Below, in pieces: positions 25,842-35,506 of a DNA stretch of 41,010 bases. The position numbers and the translations under genes were made by a program. Source of the DNA: an uncultured Bacteroidales bacterium (lineage in GTDB: Bacteria > Bacteroidota > Bacteroidia > Bacteroidales > UBA932); the NCBI GenBank assembly GCA_945827785.1, contig CALZOR010000009.1, forward strand, positions 1-41,010, read 5' to 3'. Under the pieces are notes generated by a model that saw nothing but the letters and a program-made list of their open reading frames with translations, searched no databases and was not told the origin of the DNA. How positions within the stretch are numbered: position 1 is the first letter of the stretch; each line of letters opens with the position of its first letter.

Positions 25842-27995
25842 ATGAAAGCTTATTCCACTCAAAACATCCGCAATGTGGTTCTTCTTGGCAGTACAAAGTC
25901 AGGTAAGACCACATTATCTGAAGCCATGCTCTATGAAGGAAAAGTCATTGACAGACGTGGAACAGTAGAGGCCAAGAACACAGTCTCAGACAATGCGGAA
26001 ATCGAACAGATCAACCAGAGGTCAATCTATGCAACTCCTCTTTATGCCGAGTTCATGGACACCAAGTTCAATATAATAGACACTCCGGGTGCGGATGACT
26101 TCGTAGGTGGAGCAGTTTCGGCATTCAAGGTTTGCGACACGGGAGTCCTTCTCATCAATGCACAGCAGGGAGTCGAGGTTGGAACCCAGATTTTCAGACG
26201 CTATGCCCGTGAGTATGATATTCCTATCATCGTCGGAGTAAACCAGCTTGACGGCGACAAGGCCAACTGGGAGGGAACTATCGAGTCCATGAAAGAGGCC
26301 TTCGGCAACAAACCTGTCATCATCCAGTTCCCTGTGAACGTCGGTCCTTCTTTCGACGGATTCGTGGATGTACTCACCATGAAATACTACCATTTCACGG
26401 ATGAGAACGGAACCCGTCAGGACCTCGACATCCCGGCAGAGCTCAAGGACCAGGCAGACGAACTTCGTCAGGCGCTTATCGACCGTGCAGCCGAGTATGA
26501 CGATACTTTGATGGAGAAATATTTCGAAACAGGCGAACTTTCCGAGGATGAAATCCGTCAGGGCCTTGGAATCGGTATCCGTCAGGGTGAGGTCTATCCT
26601 GTATTCTGCCTCTCTGCTAAGAAGGACATCGGAGTCAAGAGGCTTATGCAGTTCACAATCCGCGTTGCTGCATCTCCTGCCGAGAAGAAGGCAATCACAA
26701 AGGATGCCAAGGAAATCGAGTGCAAGCAGGATGCTCCTACAACCCTCTTTATATATAAGACTGCCGTAGAGCAGCACCTCGGCGAGGTTGCATATTTCAA
26801 GGTTATGTCCGGCGAGCTTACCGAGGGCATGGATCTGGAGAATCCGGAGACCGGAGACCGCGAGAGAATTTCTGCAATCTACGCAGTTGCCGGAAAGAAG
26901 AAGGAGAAGGTTACCGACCTCTATGCCGGTGATATAGGATGTACAGTCAAGCTCCGTGCTGCAAAGACAAACGTTACTCTCTGCACCCCGGGAACAGACA
27001 TCGCATTCGAGGAAATTAAATTCCCTCACTACAAATACCGCTGCGCTGTCAAGGCAAAAGACCCTAAGGAAGAAGAGAAAGTCAGCGATGCAATGGCTAA
27101 GATTGCCGCTGAGGATCCAACCTATATCATTGAGTATCACAAGGAAATGAAGCAGACCATCCTCAAGGGACAGGGTGAGCAGCATGTGAATACCCTCAAA
27201 TGGAGGCTTCAGAAAGAGAACAAGCTCGAAATCGAGTTCTCTGCTCCTAAGATTTCATATAGGGAGACCATCACAAAGGTTGCCTGTGCAGACTACCGTC
27301 ACAAGAAACAGTCGGGTGGTGCCGGCCAGTTCGGTGAGGTTCATCTGCTGATTGCTCCTTATCAGGAAGGCGTAGATCCAGGCAACAGGTTCAAGATTGA
27401 CGGCAAGGAGACCGTTCTCAACATCAAGGGCAAGGAAGAGTTCGACCTTCCATGGGGCGGTAAGCTTGAGTTCTACAACTGTATCGTCGGTGGTGCAATT
27501 GATGCCCGCTTCATGCCAGCAATCCTCAAGGGTATCAATGACAAGATGAATGAGGGACCTCTTACAGGCTCGCTCGCTCGCGACATCCGCGTCTATGTAT
27601 ATGACGGAAAGATGCACCCGGTTGATTCAAATGAAATTTCATTCGTTCTTGCAGCCCGCAATGCCTTCAAGGAGGCTTTCCGCAAGGCCGGTCCTAAGAT
27701 CATGGAGCCTATCTACACCGTTGAGGTAATGACTCCTACAGATTATATGGGAGCCTGCATGTCCGACCTGCAGAACCGCCGTGCGCTTATCGAAGGAATG
27801 GGAACAGACAAGGGATTTGATACAATCAAGGCCAGGGTTCCGCTTGCAGAGCTCTACCGTTACTCTACAACCCTCAGCTCAATCACTTCAGGAAGCGCTA
27901 CATTCAAGATGGAATTTGCTGATTATCAGCCAGTTCCTGCTGACGTTCAGGAAAAGCTCCTGAAAGCATACATGGAAGAGGACAAGGACGAATAG
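25842..27995 (+). CDS. Elongation factor G paralogue, EF-G2 type with altered GTPase motifs
   Basis: A five-domain EF-G-like translocase of 717 residues from the ATG at 25842. The P-loop GSTKSGKTT (16-24) lacks the usual HxD before AGKT. G3 reads DTPGADDF at 80-87: the catalytic His of DTPGHVDF is Ala84. G4 reads NQLD at 134-137 where NKxD is normal. Domain IV and V hallmarks remain: YRETITK, KQSGGAGQFGEV, HPVDSNEISF, and MEPIYTVEVMTPTDYMG. The pattern is that of the Bacteroides EF-G2 described as supporting translation with little or no GTPase activity in nutrient-poor conditions and needed for gut colonization. The start at 25785 is inside the promoter hairpin and was rejected. A strong terminator follows at 28014. 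Confidence 0.9.
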   Translation: MKAYSTQNIRNVVLLGSTKSGKTTLSEAMLYEGKVIDRRGTVEAKNTVSDNAEIEQINQRSIYATPLYAEFMDTKFNIIDTPGADDFVGGAVSAFKVCDTGVLLINAQQGVEVGTQIFRRYAREYDIPIIVGVNQLDGDKANWEGTIESMKEAFGNKPVIIQFPVNVGPSFDGFVDVLTMKYYHFTDENGTRQDLDIPAELKDQADELRQALIDRAAEYDDTLMEKYFETGELSEDEIRQGLGIGIRQGEVYPVFCLSAKKDIGVKRLMQFTIRVAASPAEKKAITKDAKEIECKQDAPTTLFIYKTAVEQHLGEVAYFKVMSGELTEGMDLENPETGDRERISAIYAVAGKKKEKVTDLYAGDIGCTVKLRAAKTNVTLCTPGTDIAFEEIKFPHYKYRCAVKAKDPKEEEKVSDAMAKIAAEDPTYIIEYHKEMKQTILKGQGEQHVNTLKWRLQKENKLEIEFSAPKISYRETITKVACADYRHKKQSGGAGQFGEVHLLIAPYQEGVDPGNRFKIDGKETVLNIKGKEEFDLPWGGKLEFYNCIVGGAIDARFMPAILKGINDKMNEGPLTGSLARDIRVYVYDGKMHPVDSNEISFVLAARNAFKEAFRKAGPKIMEPIYTVEVMTPTDYMGACMSDLQNRRALIEGMGTDKGFDTIKARVPLAELYRYSTTLSSITSGSATFKMEFADYQPVPADVQEKLLKAYMEEDKDE

Positions 27996-28013
27996 TCTTA
28001 TTCCGATATTTTC

Positions 28014-28048
28014 CAAGGCTGGCCGGGCTCTGCCCGATGCCAGCCTTG
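28014..28048 (+). terminator. Terminator of the EF-G2 gene
   Basis: Outer arms CAAGGCTGGC (28014-28023) and GCCAGCCTTG (28039-28048) plus inner arms CGGGC and GCCCG around TCT form one long hairpin, followed by TTTCATTT. It begins 18 bases after the stop. Confidence 0.85.
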
Positions 28049-28103
28049 TTTCATTTATGGTATTAATAATGCAAAAACATATATATGTAAGTTAAAAAAG
28101 TAT

Positions 28104-28111
28104 TATATTTG
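28104..28111 (+). promoter_or_regulatory. Candidate -7 box of the AraC regulator gene
   Basis: TATATTTG matches TAnnTTTG 25 bases before the ATG. No TTG is at the right spacing; the position is instead covered by a 12-base palindrome ACATATATATGT (28077-28088) that might be an operator. Confidence 0.45.
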
Positions 28112-28136
28112 TAACAATTCATCACAGTATTGAACT

Positions 28137-29015
28137 ATGAGCTCAGTTTTTACGGAGATAACCCAGTTATCGAGCAAGGATTGCTTCCACATTGTGGAAA
28201 GACATAAGACCGAATTTACCTACCCTCTGCACAGACATAGAGAATTTGAGCTGAATTTCATTGAACATGGGGCCGGTGTGCGCCGCATAGTCGGAGACAG
28301 TGTCGAAGAAATAGGTGATTTCGAACTGGTGCTCGTCGGATCGGAGGGTCTTGAGCATGTCTGGGAGCAGGGCAATTGCAAATCCGCAGATATTCGCGAG
28401 ATTACAATCCAGTTCTCCAAAGATATATTCAACGAGAATCTTCTGTCCAAAAATCAGTTCGTGAGCATAAAGAAGATGCTCGACAAGGCGGAGCACGGTC
28501 TGGCTTTTCCGTTGTCTGCAATTATGAAGGTCTATTCTGCACTCGACACCCTGGCAGTGGAAAAAGAGAAATTCGTCCAGTTTCTGAAATTTCTTTACAT
28601 TTTATATGAACTGTCCATGGCGGATGGGGTCAAAGTGTTGGCTTCCAGCTCTTTTGCCAATACATCTCGCAATAAGGAAAGCCGGCGTGTCCAGAAGGTA
28701 AAACAATATATCAATGACCATTATTCGGAGCCGCTCATGCTGAATGACCTTGCAGACATTGCCGGGATGAGCCCGGTTGCTTTCAGTAGATTCTTCCGCA
28801 TAAGAACGAACAGGACGCTTTCGGACTATATTGCCGACATCCGCCTGGGCTTTGCGGCAAGGCTTCTGGTGGATACCACAAAGAATATATCCGAAATCTG
28901 TTATGAGTGCGGATTCAACAATCTCTCCAATTTCAACAGGACTTTCAAAAACAAGCGTGGAAGTACTCCGAGGGAGTTCCGTGAGATGTACAAAAAGCAT
29001 AAAGTCACGGTATAG
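28137..29015 (+). CDS. AraC-family transcriptional regulator with cupin N-terminus
   Basis: A 292-residue one-component regulator. The N-terminal half has the cupin-type sensing fold with LHRHREFELNFIEHG (His32 and His34) around residues 31-45. The last hundred residues are a two-HTH AraC domain: VKQYINDHYSEPLMLNDLADIAGMSPVAFSRFFRIRTNRTLSDYI and EICYECGFNNLSNFNRTFKNKRGSTPREFRE. It is directly upstream of the mannan PUL, on the same strand, and is its probable local activator. SusR or a hybrid two-component sensor would be more usual for such a PUL. The ligand is unknown; a mannooligosaccharide would be the first guess. No membrane segment is present. Confidence 0.92.
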   Translation: MSSVFTEITQLSSKDCFHIVERHKTEFTYPLHRHREFELNFIEHGAGVRRIVGDSVEEIGDFELVLVGSEGLEHVWEQGNCKSADIREITIQFSKDIFNENLLSKNQFVSIKKMLDKAEHGLAFPLSAIMKVYSALDTLAVEKEKFVQFLKFLYILYELSMADGVKVLASSSFANTSRNKESRRVQKVKQYINDHYSEPLMLNDLADIAGMSPVAFSRFFRIRTNRTLSDYIADIRLGFAARLLVDTTKNISEICYECGFNNLSNFNRTFKNKRGSTPREFREMYKKHKVTV

Positions 29016-29049
29016 GATACTAATTTTTTACTCATGTTGAAATAGTATC
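29016..29049. promoter_or_regulatory. Interrupted palindrome upstream of the PUL promoter
   Basis: GATACTA (29016-29022) and its reverse complement TAGTATC (29043-29049) are separated by 20 bases and lie 21 bases before the -33 element of GH5. It may be an AraC operator or a weak hairpin at the end of the regulator gene. Confidence 0.35.
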
Positions 29050-29069
29050 AAAATAAGATAAATACATAT

Positions 29070-29100
29070 TTGTTTGATAATCGAGGTCAGTGTATTTTTG
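29070..29100 (+). promoter_or_regulatory. Promoter of the mannan PUL
   Basis: TTG at 29070-29072, a 20-base spacer, and TATTTTTG at 29093-29100 match the -33/-7 consensus. The predicted start near 29106 leaves about 23 bases before the GH5 ATG at 29129. Confidence 0.6.
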
Positions 29101-29128
29101 CACCGTCATAATTAACCACTGAAACTTG

Positions 29129-30436
29129 ATGAATTTAAACAGACTCGCTTTCTTGTCTGCACTTGTTGTATTCTTCTGTACATCATGCAGCAGGCATTCT
29201 TTTGTGACGGTCTCCGATGGGCAGTTTCTTGATGGAGGCCAGCCAATATACTATATAGGAGCCAATTTCTGGTACGGAGCAATCCTCGCAAGCGATTGCA
29301 GGGGAGGCCAGCCGGACAGACTCACTTCTGAACTGGATTATCTTAAATCATTGGGAGTAACCAATCTGCGTATCCTCGTTGGAGCTGATGGAGCTGACGG
29401 GGTTGCTACTCGTGTCGAACCGACTCTGCAGACCGCTCCCGGAGTTTATAACGAGGCAATTCTGAAAGGCCTCGACAAGCTGATGTATGAGCTTGGCAAG
29501 AGGGATATGAAGGCTGTGCTCTATCTCAATAATTCATGGGAGTGGTCCGGAGGCTATGGCATGTACCTGGAGTGGGCGGGCGAAGGCCCGGCTCCGATTC
29601 CTGCTGAAATCGGTTATCCTGCATATATGGCAAGCGTGTCCCGTTTTGTTACCTGCCAGAAGGCAAAGGAACTGTTTGCCGATCATGTAAGGTTCATCGT
29701 TTCCCGTACAAATACTGTGACAGGCAAGCCGTACAGCGAAGATCCTGCAATCTTTTCATGGCAGATTGGCAACGAGCCACGCTGCTTCAGCTCGGATCCC
29801 CAGGTGAAGCAGGCATTTGCCGAATGGATGTGGCTGAGTGCAGCCCTGATTAAATCCATAGACCCGAATCACATGGTGTCTTCCGGCAGCGAAGGCCTCT
29901 GGGGCTGCGAAAACGATCCGGAACTCTTCGAGAAAATCCACTCATGTCCTGACATAGACTATATAAATATACATATATGGCCATATAACTGGGGATGGGC
30001 AAAACCGGAAACCCTTCTGGAAGACATACCTTATGCCATTGAGCAGACGGACTCCTACATTGACGCACACCTTGCCGTGGCTGAAAAATACGGCAAGCCT
30101 GTCGTGATAGAGGAGTTCGGCTTTCCTCGTGATGGCTTCCAGTTCTCAAAGCAGACCACGACTAAGGCTCGTGATACCTATTATTCACACCTGTTCGGGA
30201 AAGTTGCCCAATCGGCTTCTGAAGGTGGCCTCATTGCCGGAGTGAATTTCTGGGCATGGGGCGGATTTGCCTCACAGAATCCGGAGCATGTCTATTGGCA
30301 GAGGGGTGACGACTACTGCGGGGATCCGGCCCAGGAACAGCAGGGACTGAATTCGGTCTATGCCGGTGACACCACCATAGACATCATCAGGGAGGCCGTC
30401 AGGTCGGTCGGAGAGGCTTCCAAGACTACGAAATAG
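29129..30436 (+). CDS. GH5 subfamily 7 endo-beta-1,4-mannanase lipoprotein
   Basis: Cuts internal beta-1,4-mannosidic bonds in mannan, glucomannan or galactomannan. The 435 residues from the ATG at 29129 begin with a lipoprotein signal ending FFCTSC (Cys20), then a TIM barrel. Family stretches include GANFWYGAILAS, the LRILVGADGADG segment, and VLYLNNSWEWSGGYGMYLEWAG. Glu216 of GNEPR is the predicted acid/base and Glu329 of IEEFGFPRD the nucleophile. The residues after Cys20 (SRHSFVTV) have no acidic export signal, so it is predicted to face the periplasm, unlike GH26. An upstream TTG (29126) was rejected as start. It is the first PUL gene, 47 bases before susC. Confidence 0.92.
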   Translation: MNLNRLAFLSALVVFFCTSCSRHSFVTVSDGQFLDGGQPIYYIGANFWYGAILASDCRGGQPDRLTSELDYLKSLGVTNLRILVGADGADGVATRVEPTLQTAPGVYNEAILKGLDKLMYELGKRDMKAVLYLNNSWEWSGGYGMYLEWAGEGPAPIPAEIGYPAYMASVSRFVTCQKAKELFADHVRFIVSRTNTVTGKPYSEDPAIFSWQIGNEPRCFSSDPQVKQAFAEWMWLSAALIKSIDPNHMVSSGSEGLWGCENDPELFEKIHSCPDIDYINIHIWPYNWGWAKPETLLEDIPYAIEQTDSYIDAHLAVAEKYGKPVVIEEFGFPRDGFQFSKQTTTKARDTYYSHLFGKVAQSASEGGLIAGVNFWAWGGFASQNPEHVYWQRGDDYCGDPAQEQQGLNSVYAGDTTIDIIREAVRSVGEASKTTK

Positions 30437-30439
30437 AAA

Positions 30440-30455
30440 TTTCAAATTTTTGAAA
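30440..30455. repeat. AT-rich hairpin between GH5 and susC
   Basis: TTTCAAA-TT-TTTGAAA is a perfect 7-base inverted repeat directly after the GH5 stop. It could be a weak attenuator or an RNA processing site that separates the enzyme from the transporter message. Confidence 0.4.
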
Positions 30456-30483
30456 CTATATTATTAACACTAAATTCAACAAA

Positions 30484-33400
30484 ATGAAAAGCAAACTGTT
30501 CACTTGCTTGGCGATGCTCTTTCTGAGTTTGTCGCTTGTGGCTCAGCCAAAGAAAGTCAGCGGTACTGTCGTTGACAAAATTGGCCCGGTCGTAGGTGCG
30601 AGCGTCGTTGAGAAAGGCACCCAAAACGGTGTCATTACAGATTTGGATGGAAATTATTCCATCAGTGCTCCTGCAGGTTCAGTCCTGATCTTTTCTTCCA
30701 TCGGCTATAAGGACGTGGAAGTAACAGTCGGCACATCAGACGTTTACAATGTAACTCTCGAGGAAGACCGTCTCCTTCTGGATGAGGTTGTGGTCGTCGG
30801 TTACGGTACAATGAAGAAGAGCGACCTTTCCGGTGCTTCCGTCTCAATGAAGGAATCCGATCTCAAGGGATCAGTCATTTCATCACTCGACCAGACCCTC
30901 CAGGGACGTGCAGCCGGTGTTCAGGCAGTTACCACATCAGGTGCTCCTGGTTCTTCATCTTCAATCCGTGTCCGCGGTCAGGCAACAATCAATGCCAACG
31001 CAGAGCCTCTCTACGTAATAGATGGTGTGATTGTCCAGGGTGGTGGAAACTCAGGTGCAGACTTCGGCCTTGGTGATGCCCTCGGAAACGGTAAGGTTTC
31101 AACCATTTCACCTCTGTCAACAATCAACCCTGCAGACATCGTCAGCATGGAAATCCTCAAGGATGCTTCCGCTACTGCAATCTACGGTGCCCAGGGTGCG
31201 AACGGTGTCGTTCTCATCACGACCAAACGCGGTAAGGCAGGCGATGCAAAAATCTCTTACGACGGAATGGTGGCTGTCAGCCAGCAGACCAAACGTCTGG
31301 ATATGATGAACCTGCGCGAATATGCAGAATATTTCAACGAGATGATCAGAATCGGCGAGTATGGAAAGGAGAATCCTCTCTATGCGGATCCTTCACTCCT
31401 CGGAGTAGGAACCAATTGGCAGGATGCCATCTTCCGTACCGCTATCCAGCATCAGCACCAGCTTTCGGCCCAGGGCGGTACAGAGAAAGTTCAGTACTAT
31501 GTATCAGGTTCTTATATGGACCAGCAAGGTACCATCATCGGTTCGAACTTCAACCGTTTCAACGTAAGGACCAACCTCGATGCACAGCTTAAGGAGTGGA
31601 TCAAACTCGGTGTCAACGTTTCATTCGCAAATACAAACGATGACCTCAAGCTTGCTGACTCTGAGCAAGGTCTCATCAACTACTCACTTTCCTCTCTTCC
31701 TGATATTCCTGTTTATGACGTGGATGGCAACTATGCTTCAACCGTACGTGAAGGATATTCCAACCCTAACCCGGTTGCTCTTGCAATGATGGATGAAATC
31801 CTCCTCAACCGTCAGAAACTCAACGGAAATATTTTCGCAGACATCACCCCAATCAAACACCTCACATGGCATACTGAAGTTGGTTTTGATATAGGAAACA
31901 GCAAAGGTGAGCGCTACAAACCGATGGTTGACCTCGGGAGCTGGGTACGTAAGAAAAACGAAAGCAGCATCCAGTACAACCGCAACATCTACTGGCAGGT
32001 AAAGAACTACTTGACATATTCCAACACTTGGGGCAAGCACAACCTCACTGCCATGCTCGGTCAGGAGTGCTGGGAGTCACAGTGGGAATATTCAAGTGTT
32101 TACAACAGCAACCTTCCTTCTGATGACGTTCACAACCCTGCTCTCGGTACTAACGAGAAACCGACCATCGGTGCAGGATTCGGAAGTTCGGCTATGGCTT
32201 CGTTCTTCACCCGTGAGAACTACAACTACGACAACCGCTACTATATAACCTATACTTTCCGTTATGACGGTTCTTCAAACTTCGGTCCTGACAACCGTTG
32301 GGCAGGCTTCCACTCTGTAGCTGCTTCATGGCGTTTCTCAAACGAAAAATGGCTTGCATCTGCAAAAGAATGGTTCAGCAATGGTAAACTCCGTCTTGGC
32401 TGGGGTCAGACAGGTAACGCCAACATCGGTGCTTACGCATGGGGTTCAGCAATCACCAAGATGCCTACCGGCCTCGGAATGGGTTACCGTCCGGCAAATA
32501 TTCCGAACACAGGTATCCGCTGGGAGAAACAGCAGCAGTTCAATGTAGGTCTCGACCTGGGATTCCTCCAGGACAGATTCAACCTTACCATCGATGCATA
32601 TTACAAGAGGTCTGACGACATGCTCATGTCAATGCAGCTCCCTTCATACATGGGTACCCAGGGTAACGGTTCATCCAAACTCGAAGCTCCTAAGGGCAAC
32701 TACGGAAGCATCGAGAATAAGGGTCTTGAGATTACCCTCGACATCCATCCTTTCACCGGCGAATTCGAGTGGGACAGCAACCTTCAGTTCTCTATCAACC
32801 GCAACAAGCTTCTCTCACTTTCTGGCACCAAGAATGCTCAGCTTCTCGGTTACGGACAGTGGAGCGACGTTGTCTGCGCATCAGAGATAGGTTCATCCCT
32901 GTATAATTTCTATGGTTATGTTGTAGAAGGCGTCTATGAGTCATTGGAAGATATCGAGAATTCTCCTAAGGCAGAGAAATATCCGGCTAACGGTGTTTTC
33001 AACAGAAGCAATACCGTATGGGTCGGTGACCTTAAATTCAAGGATATCAGCGGTCCGGACGGAGTTCCTGATGGCAAGATTGATGCAAACGACCGTACAA
33101 ATATCGGCTCTCCGCTTCCTAAGTTTACTTTCGGATGGAACAATACCTTCCGTTACAAAGGCTTCGACCTGAACATATTCCTCAACGGTTCATACGGCAA
33201 CAAGGTCATGAACTACACTCTTCTTACCGGTGGTTCAGGCGGTATCGGAACAATGAAGTCAATGTGGGTGAACCAGAACAAGACTGCCATCCAGAACCGT
33301 GCACAGCTCGCTCCTATCGATCCTGACAAGGTATATGCAGACGGTTCGAACTGGTATGACGACATCACCAACGTGAAGGTTGCCAATTCAGGCACAAAGA

Positions 33401-33717
33401 CTCCACGTCCTACCCTTTCAGACCCTAATGATAACGACCGTATCAGCACCCGCTGGGTTGAGGATGGTTCATACCTTCGTATCAAGAACCTCTCATTGGG
33501 TTATACTTTCCCTAAGAAGTGGGTTTCAAAGGCAAGAATCGAGAACCTCCGTATCTACGCCAACATCCAGAACCTCTATACTTTCACAAAATATACAGGT
33601 TATGACCCAGAGATCGGTGCTTCAACTCAGGACTCTTCAGGTCTTACCTATGGTGTGGATAACGGCCGATACCCATCACCTACAACCTATTCATTCGGTT
33701 TGAACATTACATTCTAA
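30484..33717 (+). CDS. SusC-like TonB-dependent outer membrane transporter
   Basis: Imports oligosaccharides across the outer membrane, powered by TonB. The 1077 residues have a signal peptide (to about residue 20, ending LVAQ), a CarboxypepD-regulatory-like beta-sandwich (about 25-98) with GVITDLDGNYSI, a TonB-box-like segment DEVVVVGYGTMKKSDLSG near 99-116, a plug domain with RIRGQATIN-like core SIRVRGQATINANAEPLYV, and a 22-strand barrel ending YSFGLNITF. The usual partner SusD follows after 14 bases. Context (GH5, GH26) points to mannooligosaccharides. Length and start are typical. Confidence 0.95.
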   Translation: MKSKLFTCLAMLFLSLSLVAQPKKVSGTVVDKIGPVVGASVVEKGTQNGVITDLDGNYSISAPAGSVLIFSSIGYKDVEVTVGTSDVYNVTLEEDRLLLDEVVVVGYGTMKKSDLSGASVSMKESDLKGSVISSLDQTLQGRAAGVQAVTTSGAPGSSSSIRVRGQATINANAEPLYVIDGVIVQGGGNSGADFGLGDALGNGKVSTISPLSTINPADIVSMEILKDASATAIYGAQGANGVVLITTKRGKAGDAKISYDGMVAVSQQTKRLDMMNLREYAEYFNEMIRIGEYGKENPLYADPSLLGVGTNWQDAIFRTAIQHQHQLSAQGGTEKVQYYVSGSYMDQQGTIIGSNFNRFNVRTNLDAQLKEWIKLGVNVSFANTNDDLKLADSEQGLINYSLSSLPDIPVYDVDGNYASTVREGYSNPNPVALAMMDEILLNRQKLNGNIFADITPIKHLTWHTEVGFDIGNSKGERYKPMVDLGSWVRKKNESSIQYNRNIYWQVKNYLTYSNTWGKHNLTAMLGQECWESQWEYSSVYNSNLPSDDVHNPALGTNEKPTIGAGFGSSAMASFFTRENYNYDNRYYITYTFRYDGSSNFGPDNRWAGFHSVAASWRFSNEKWLASAKEWFSNGKLRLGWGQTGNANIGAYAWGSAITKMPTGLGMGYRPANIPNTGIRWEKQQQFNVGLDLGFLQDRFNLTIDAYYKRSDDMLMSMQLPSYMGTQGNGSSKLEAPKGNYGSIENKGLEITLDIHPFTGEFEWDSNLQFSINRNKLLSLSGTKNAQLLGYGQWSDVVCASEIGSSLYNFYGYVVEGVYESLEDIENSPKAEKYPANGVFNRSNTVWVGDLKFKDISGPDGVPDGKIDANDRTNIGSPLPKFTFGWNNTFRYKGFDLNIFLNGSYGNKVMNYTLLTGGSGGIGTMKSMWVNQNKTAIQNRAQLAPIDPDKVYADGSNWYDDITNVKVANSGTKTPRPTLSDPNDNDRISTRWVEDGSYLRIKNLSLGYTFPKKWVSKARIENLRIYANIQNLYTFTKYTGYDPEIGASTQDSSGLTYGVDNGRYPSPTTYSFGLNITF

Positions 33718-33731
33718 TTGACTGACAGATT

Positions 33732-35486
33732 ATGAAACATAGCAACATATTAAAAGGGGTGATGGTAGGAGCTGCTGCATTGTGCCTGGCTTCATGTGCA
33801 GAATTCCTCAACCGTCCTTCCGAAGACAGCTACAACACTGCAAATTTCTATTTGAATGACGAGCAGTGCCTCCAGGGTGTGAACTATCTCTACAACTCAC
33901 CTTGGTATGATTTCCAGCGCGGCTTCATCAAAGTGGGAGAGGTCATGTCCGGCAACATGTACATGGGAAGCTGCCCATATCTCACTTTCACCACAAACGC
34001 AACTGACGTTGACCTGATGAACATGTCATATTCACTCTGGGCAGTGAACGGACATGCAAATACCGTAATCAAGAACATCGTTGCAAGCGAAGGTCCTTCT
34101 CAGGCAATCAAGAACCAGGCGATTGGTGAGGCTCTCACCCTCAAGGCTCTTGCCTATTTCTTCATGGTCCGCACCTTCGGTGAAGTTCCGATCATCCATG
34201 ACAACACATCAGTCATCAAGGACGGCACTTACAACGATGTATATAAGGTAAAGAAAGAGAATGTATATGACTATATCATCTACACTCTCGAGACAGCAAT
34301 GGAACTTCTTCCAAAGAAGACTTCAGGCTGGGACAACCGCATCGACTATTATTGCGCCGAGGGCCTTCTGGCAAAGGTTTACCTTACCAAAGCCGGCATT
34401 TCCGGTTCGCTCAACAACGAAGACCTCACTAAAGCTGCACAATATGCAAAGGATGTGATTGACCATTCCGGCAGAAGCCTCACTCCTAAATATTCAGACA
34501 TATTCCGTCTTGCTCCGGCAACTTACAACCAGACAGGTGAGCCTATGATAAGCTGGATGTGGGCTGCAGAGCGTAATCCTTGGACACAGCAGAACACTCT
34601 TCAGTCAGACCTCGGTATGGTAGGTTTCTCTGAGACAGGTGACCTCTGGGGCGGCTGGGGCGGTCCTTCCTATGACCTCATGCTTGCTTTCGGTACAGAC
34701 CCTCTCAAGAGTCCTGCTGAAAGGAAACTCGTTGACCTTGACAGCCGCCGCCACGCAACCATAATGATGGTAGGTGACAAATACGATTATTTCTGGCAGG
34801 ACAAGGGCGGTTTCGATTTCCTCCGTTTCGTATATGACGCCGAGTACGGAAAAGGTTATGAGACAGGTACATTCCAGGGTCCTTGCGGTGGTCAGAATGT
34901 AAAGCACCTCTATGGTGATACTTACGACCATGAGCAGGCTACAGGTATCAAACCTGGTAACATGTGCTACCAGCTCCCTACACACATACTCCGTCTTGCA
35001 GACGTTTACCTCATCTATGCAGAGGCTTCTCTCCTTACAGGAAACAGCGCAGCTGCCCTGGAGTATGTGAACAAAGTACGCGAACGTGCCTATGGAAGCA
35101 ATTATGAGACTCACGGCAAACTTACTTCCGTTACCTGGGAGGATATCTGGAAAGAGCGCCGTCTCGAACTTGCAGGCGAGGGTGACCGCTGGTATGATTT
35201 TGTACGTCTTTCATATTACAATATGTCAGACGCAAAGGCAAAGATACTTGCCCAGAAAAGAAATGCTGTCAACTCTTACGGTACAGTTGCCGAGAAATAT
35301 TGGAAGGATGGCGAATGGACAGTCGATCCTGCCGTTACCAACTACGACGAGTCAACTCCGAAACCAAATGTCAGCGAAAGCATCTTCACTCTCCCATTCC
35401 CTCAGGAAGATATCGTCAACAACCCTCATCTTTTGGAGGAGGCTCAGGAAGTTGATGTAAGGGCTACATATCCATACAATTTCTAA
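33732..35486 (+). CDS. SusD-like starch-binding-family lipoprotein
   Basis: A surface lipoprotein that forms the lid of the SusC transporter and binds glycan. The 584 residues have a lipoprotein signal with LASC (Cys22) followed by AEFLNRPSEDS, and a mostly helical TPR-based SusD fold: the N-terminal SusD-like region to about 190 and the C-terminal RagB/SusD domain with LRLADVYLIYAEASLLTG, VRERAYG and WKERRLELAGEGDRWYDFVRL. The end is IFTLPFPQEDIVNNPHL-like, characteristic of SusD proteins. Acidic residues near Cys support surface exposure. It shares an operon with susC, 14 bases before it. Confidence 0.95.
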   Translation: MKHSNILKGVMVGAAALCLASCAEFLNRPSEDSYNTANFYLNDEQCLQGVNYLYNSPWYDFQRGFIKVGEVMSGNMYMGSCPYLTFTTNATDVDLMNMSYSLWAVNGHANTVIKNIVASEGPSQAIKNQAIGEALTLKALAYFFMVRTFGEVPIIHDNTSVIKDGTYNDVYKVKKENVYDYIIYTLETAMELLPKKTSGWDNRIDYYCAEGLLAKVYLTKAGISGSLNNEDLTKAAQYAKDVIDHSGRSLTPKYSDIFRLAPATYNQTGEPMISWMWAAERNPWTQQNTLQSDLGMVGFSETGDLWGGWGGPSYDLMLAFGTDPLKSPAERKLVDLDSRRHATIMMVGDKYDYFWQDKGGFDFLRFVYDAEYGKGYETGTFQGPCGGQNVKHLYGDTYDHEQATGIKPGNMCYQLPTHILRLADVYLIYAEASLLTGNSAAALEYVNKVRERAYGSNYETHGKLTSVTWEDIWKERRLELAGEGDRWYDFVRLSYYNMSDAKAKILAQKRNAVNSYGTVAEKYWKDGEWTVDPAVTNYDESTPKPNVSESIFTLPFPQEDIVNNPHLLEEAQEVDVRATYPYNF

Positions 35487-35506
35487 TTGTTTAACTGAAT
35501 ATCAAT

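Noticed and set aside
26022..27185. 387-codon open frame antisense to EF-G2
   Set aside because: Fully inside a well-supported gene. The translation is rich in Leu, Cys and Ser as expected for reverse reading of biased codons.
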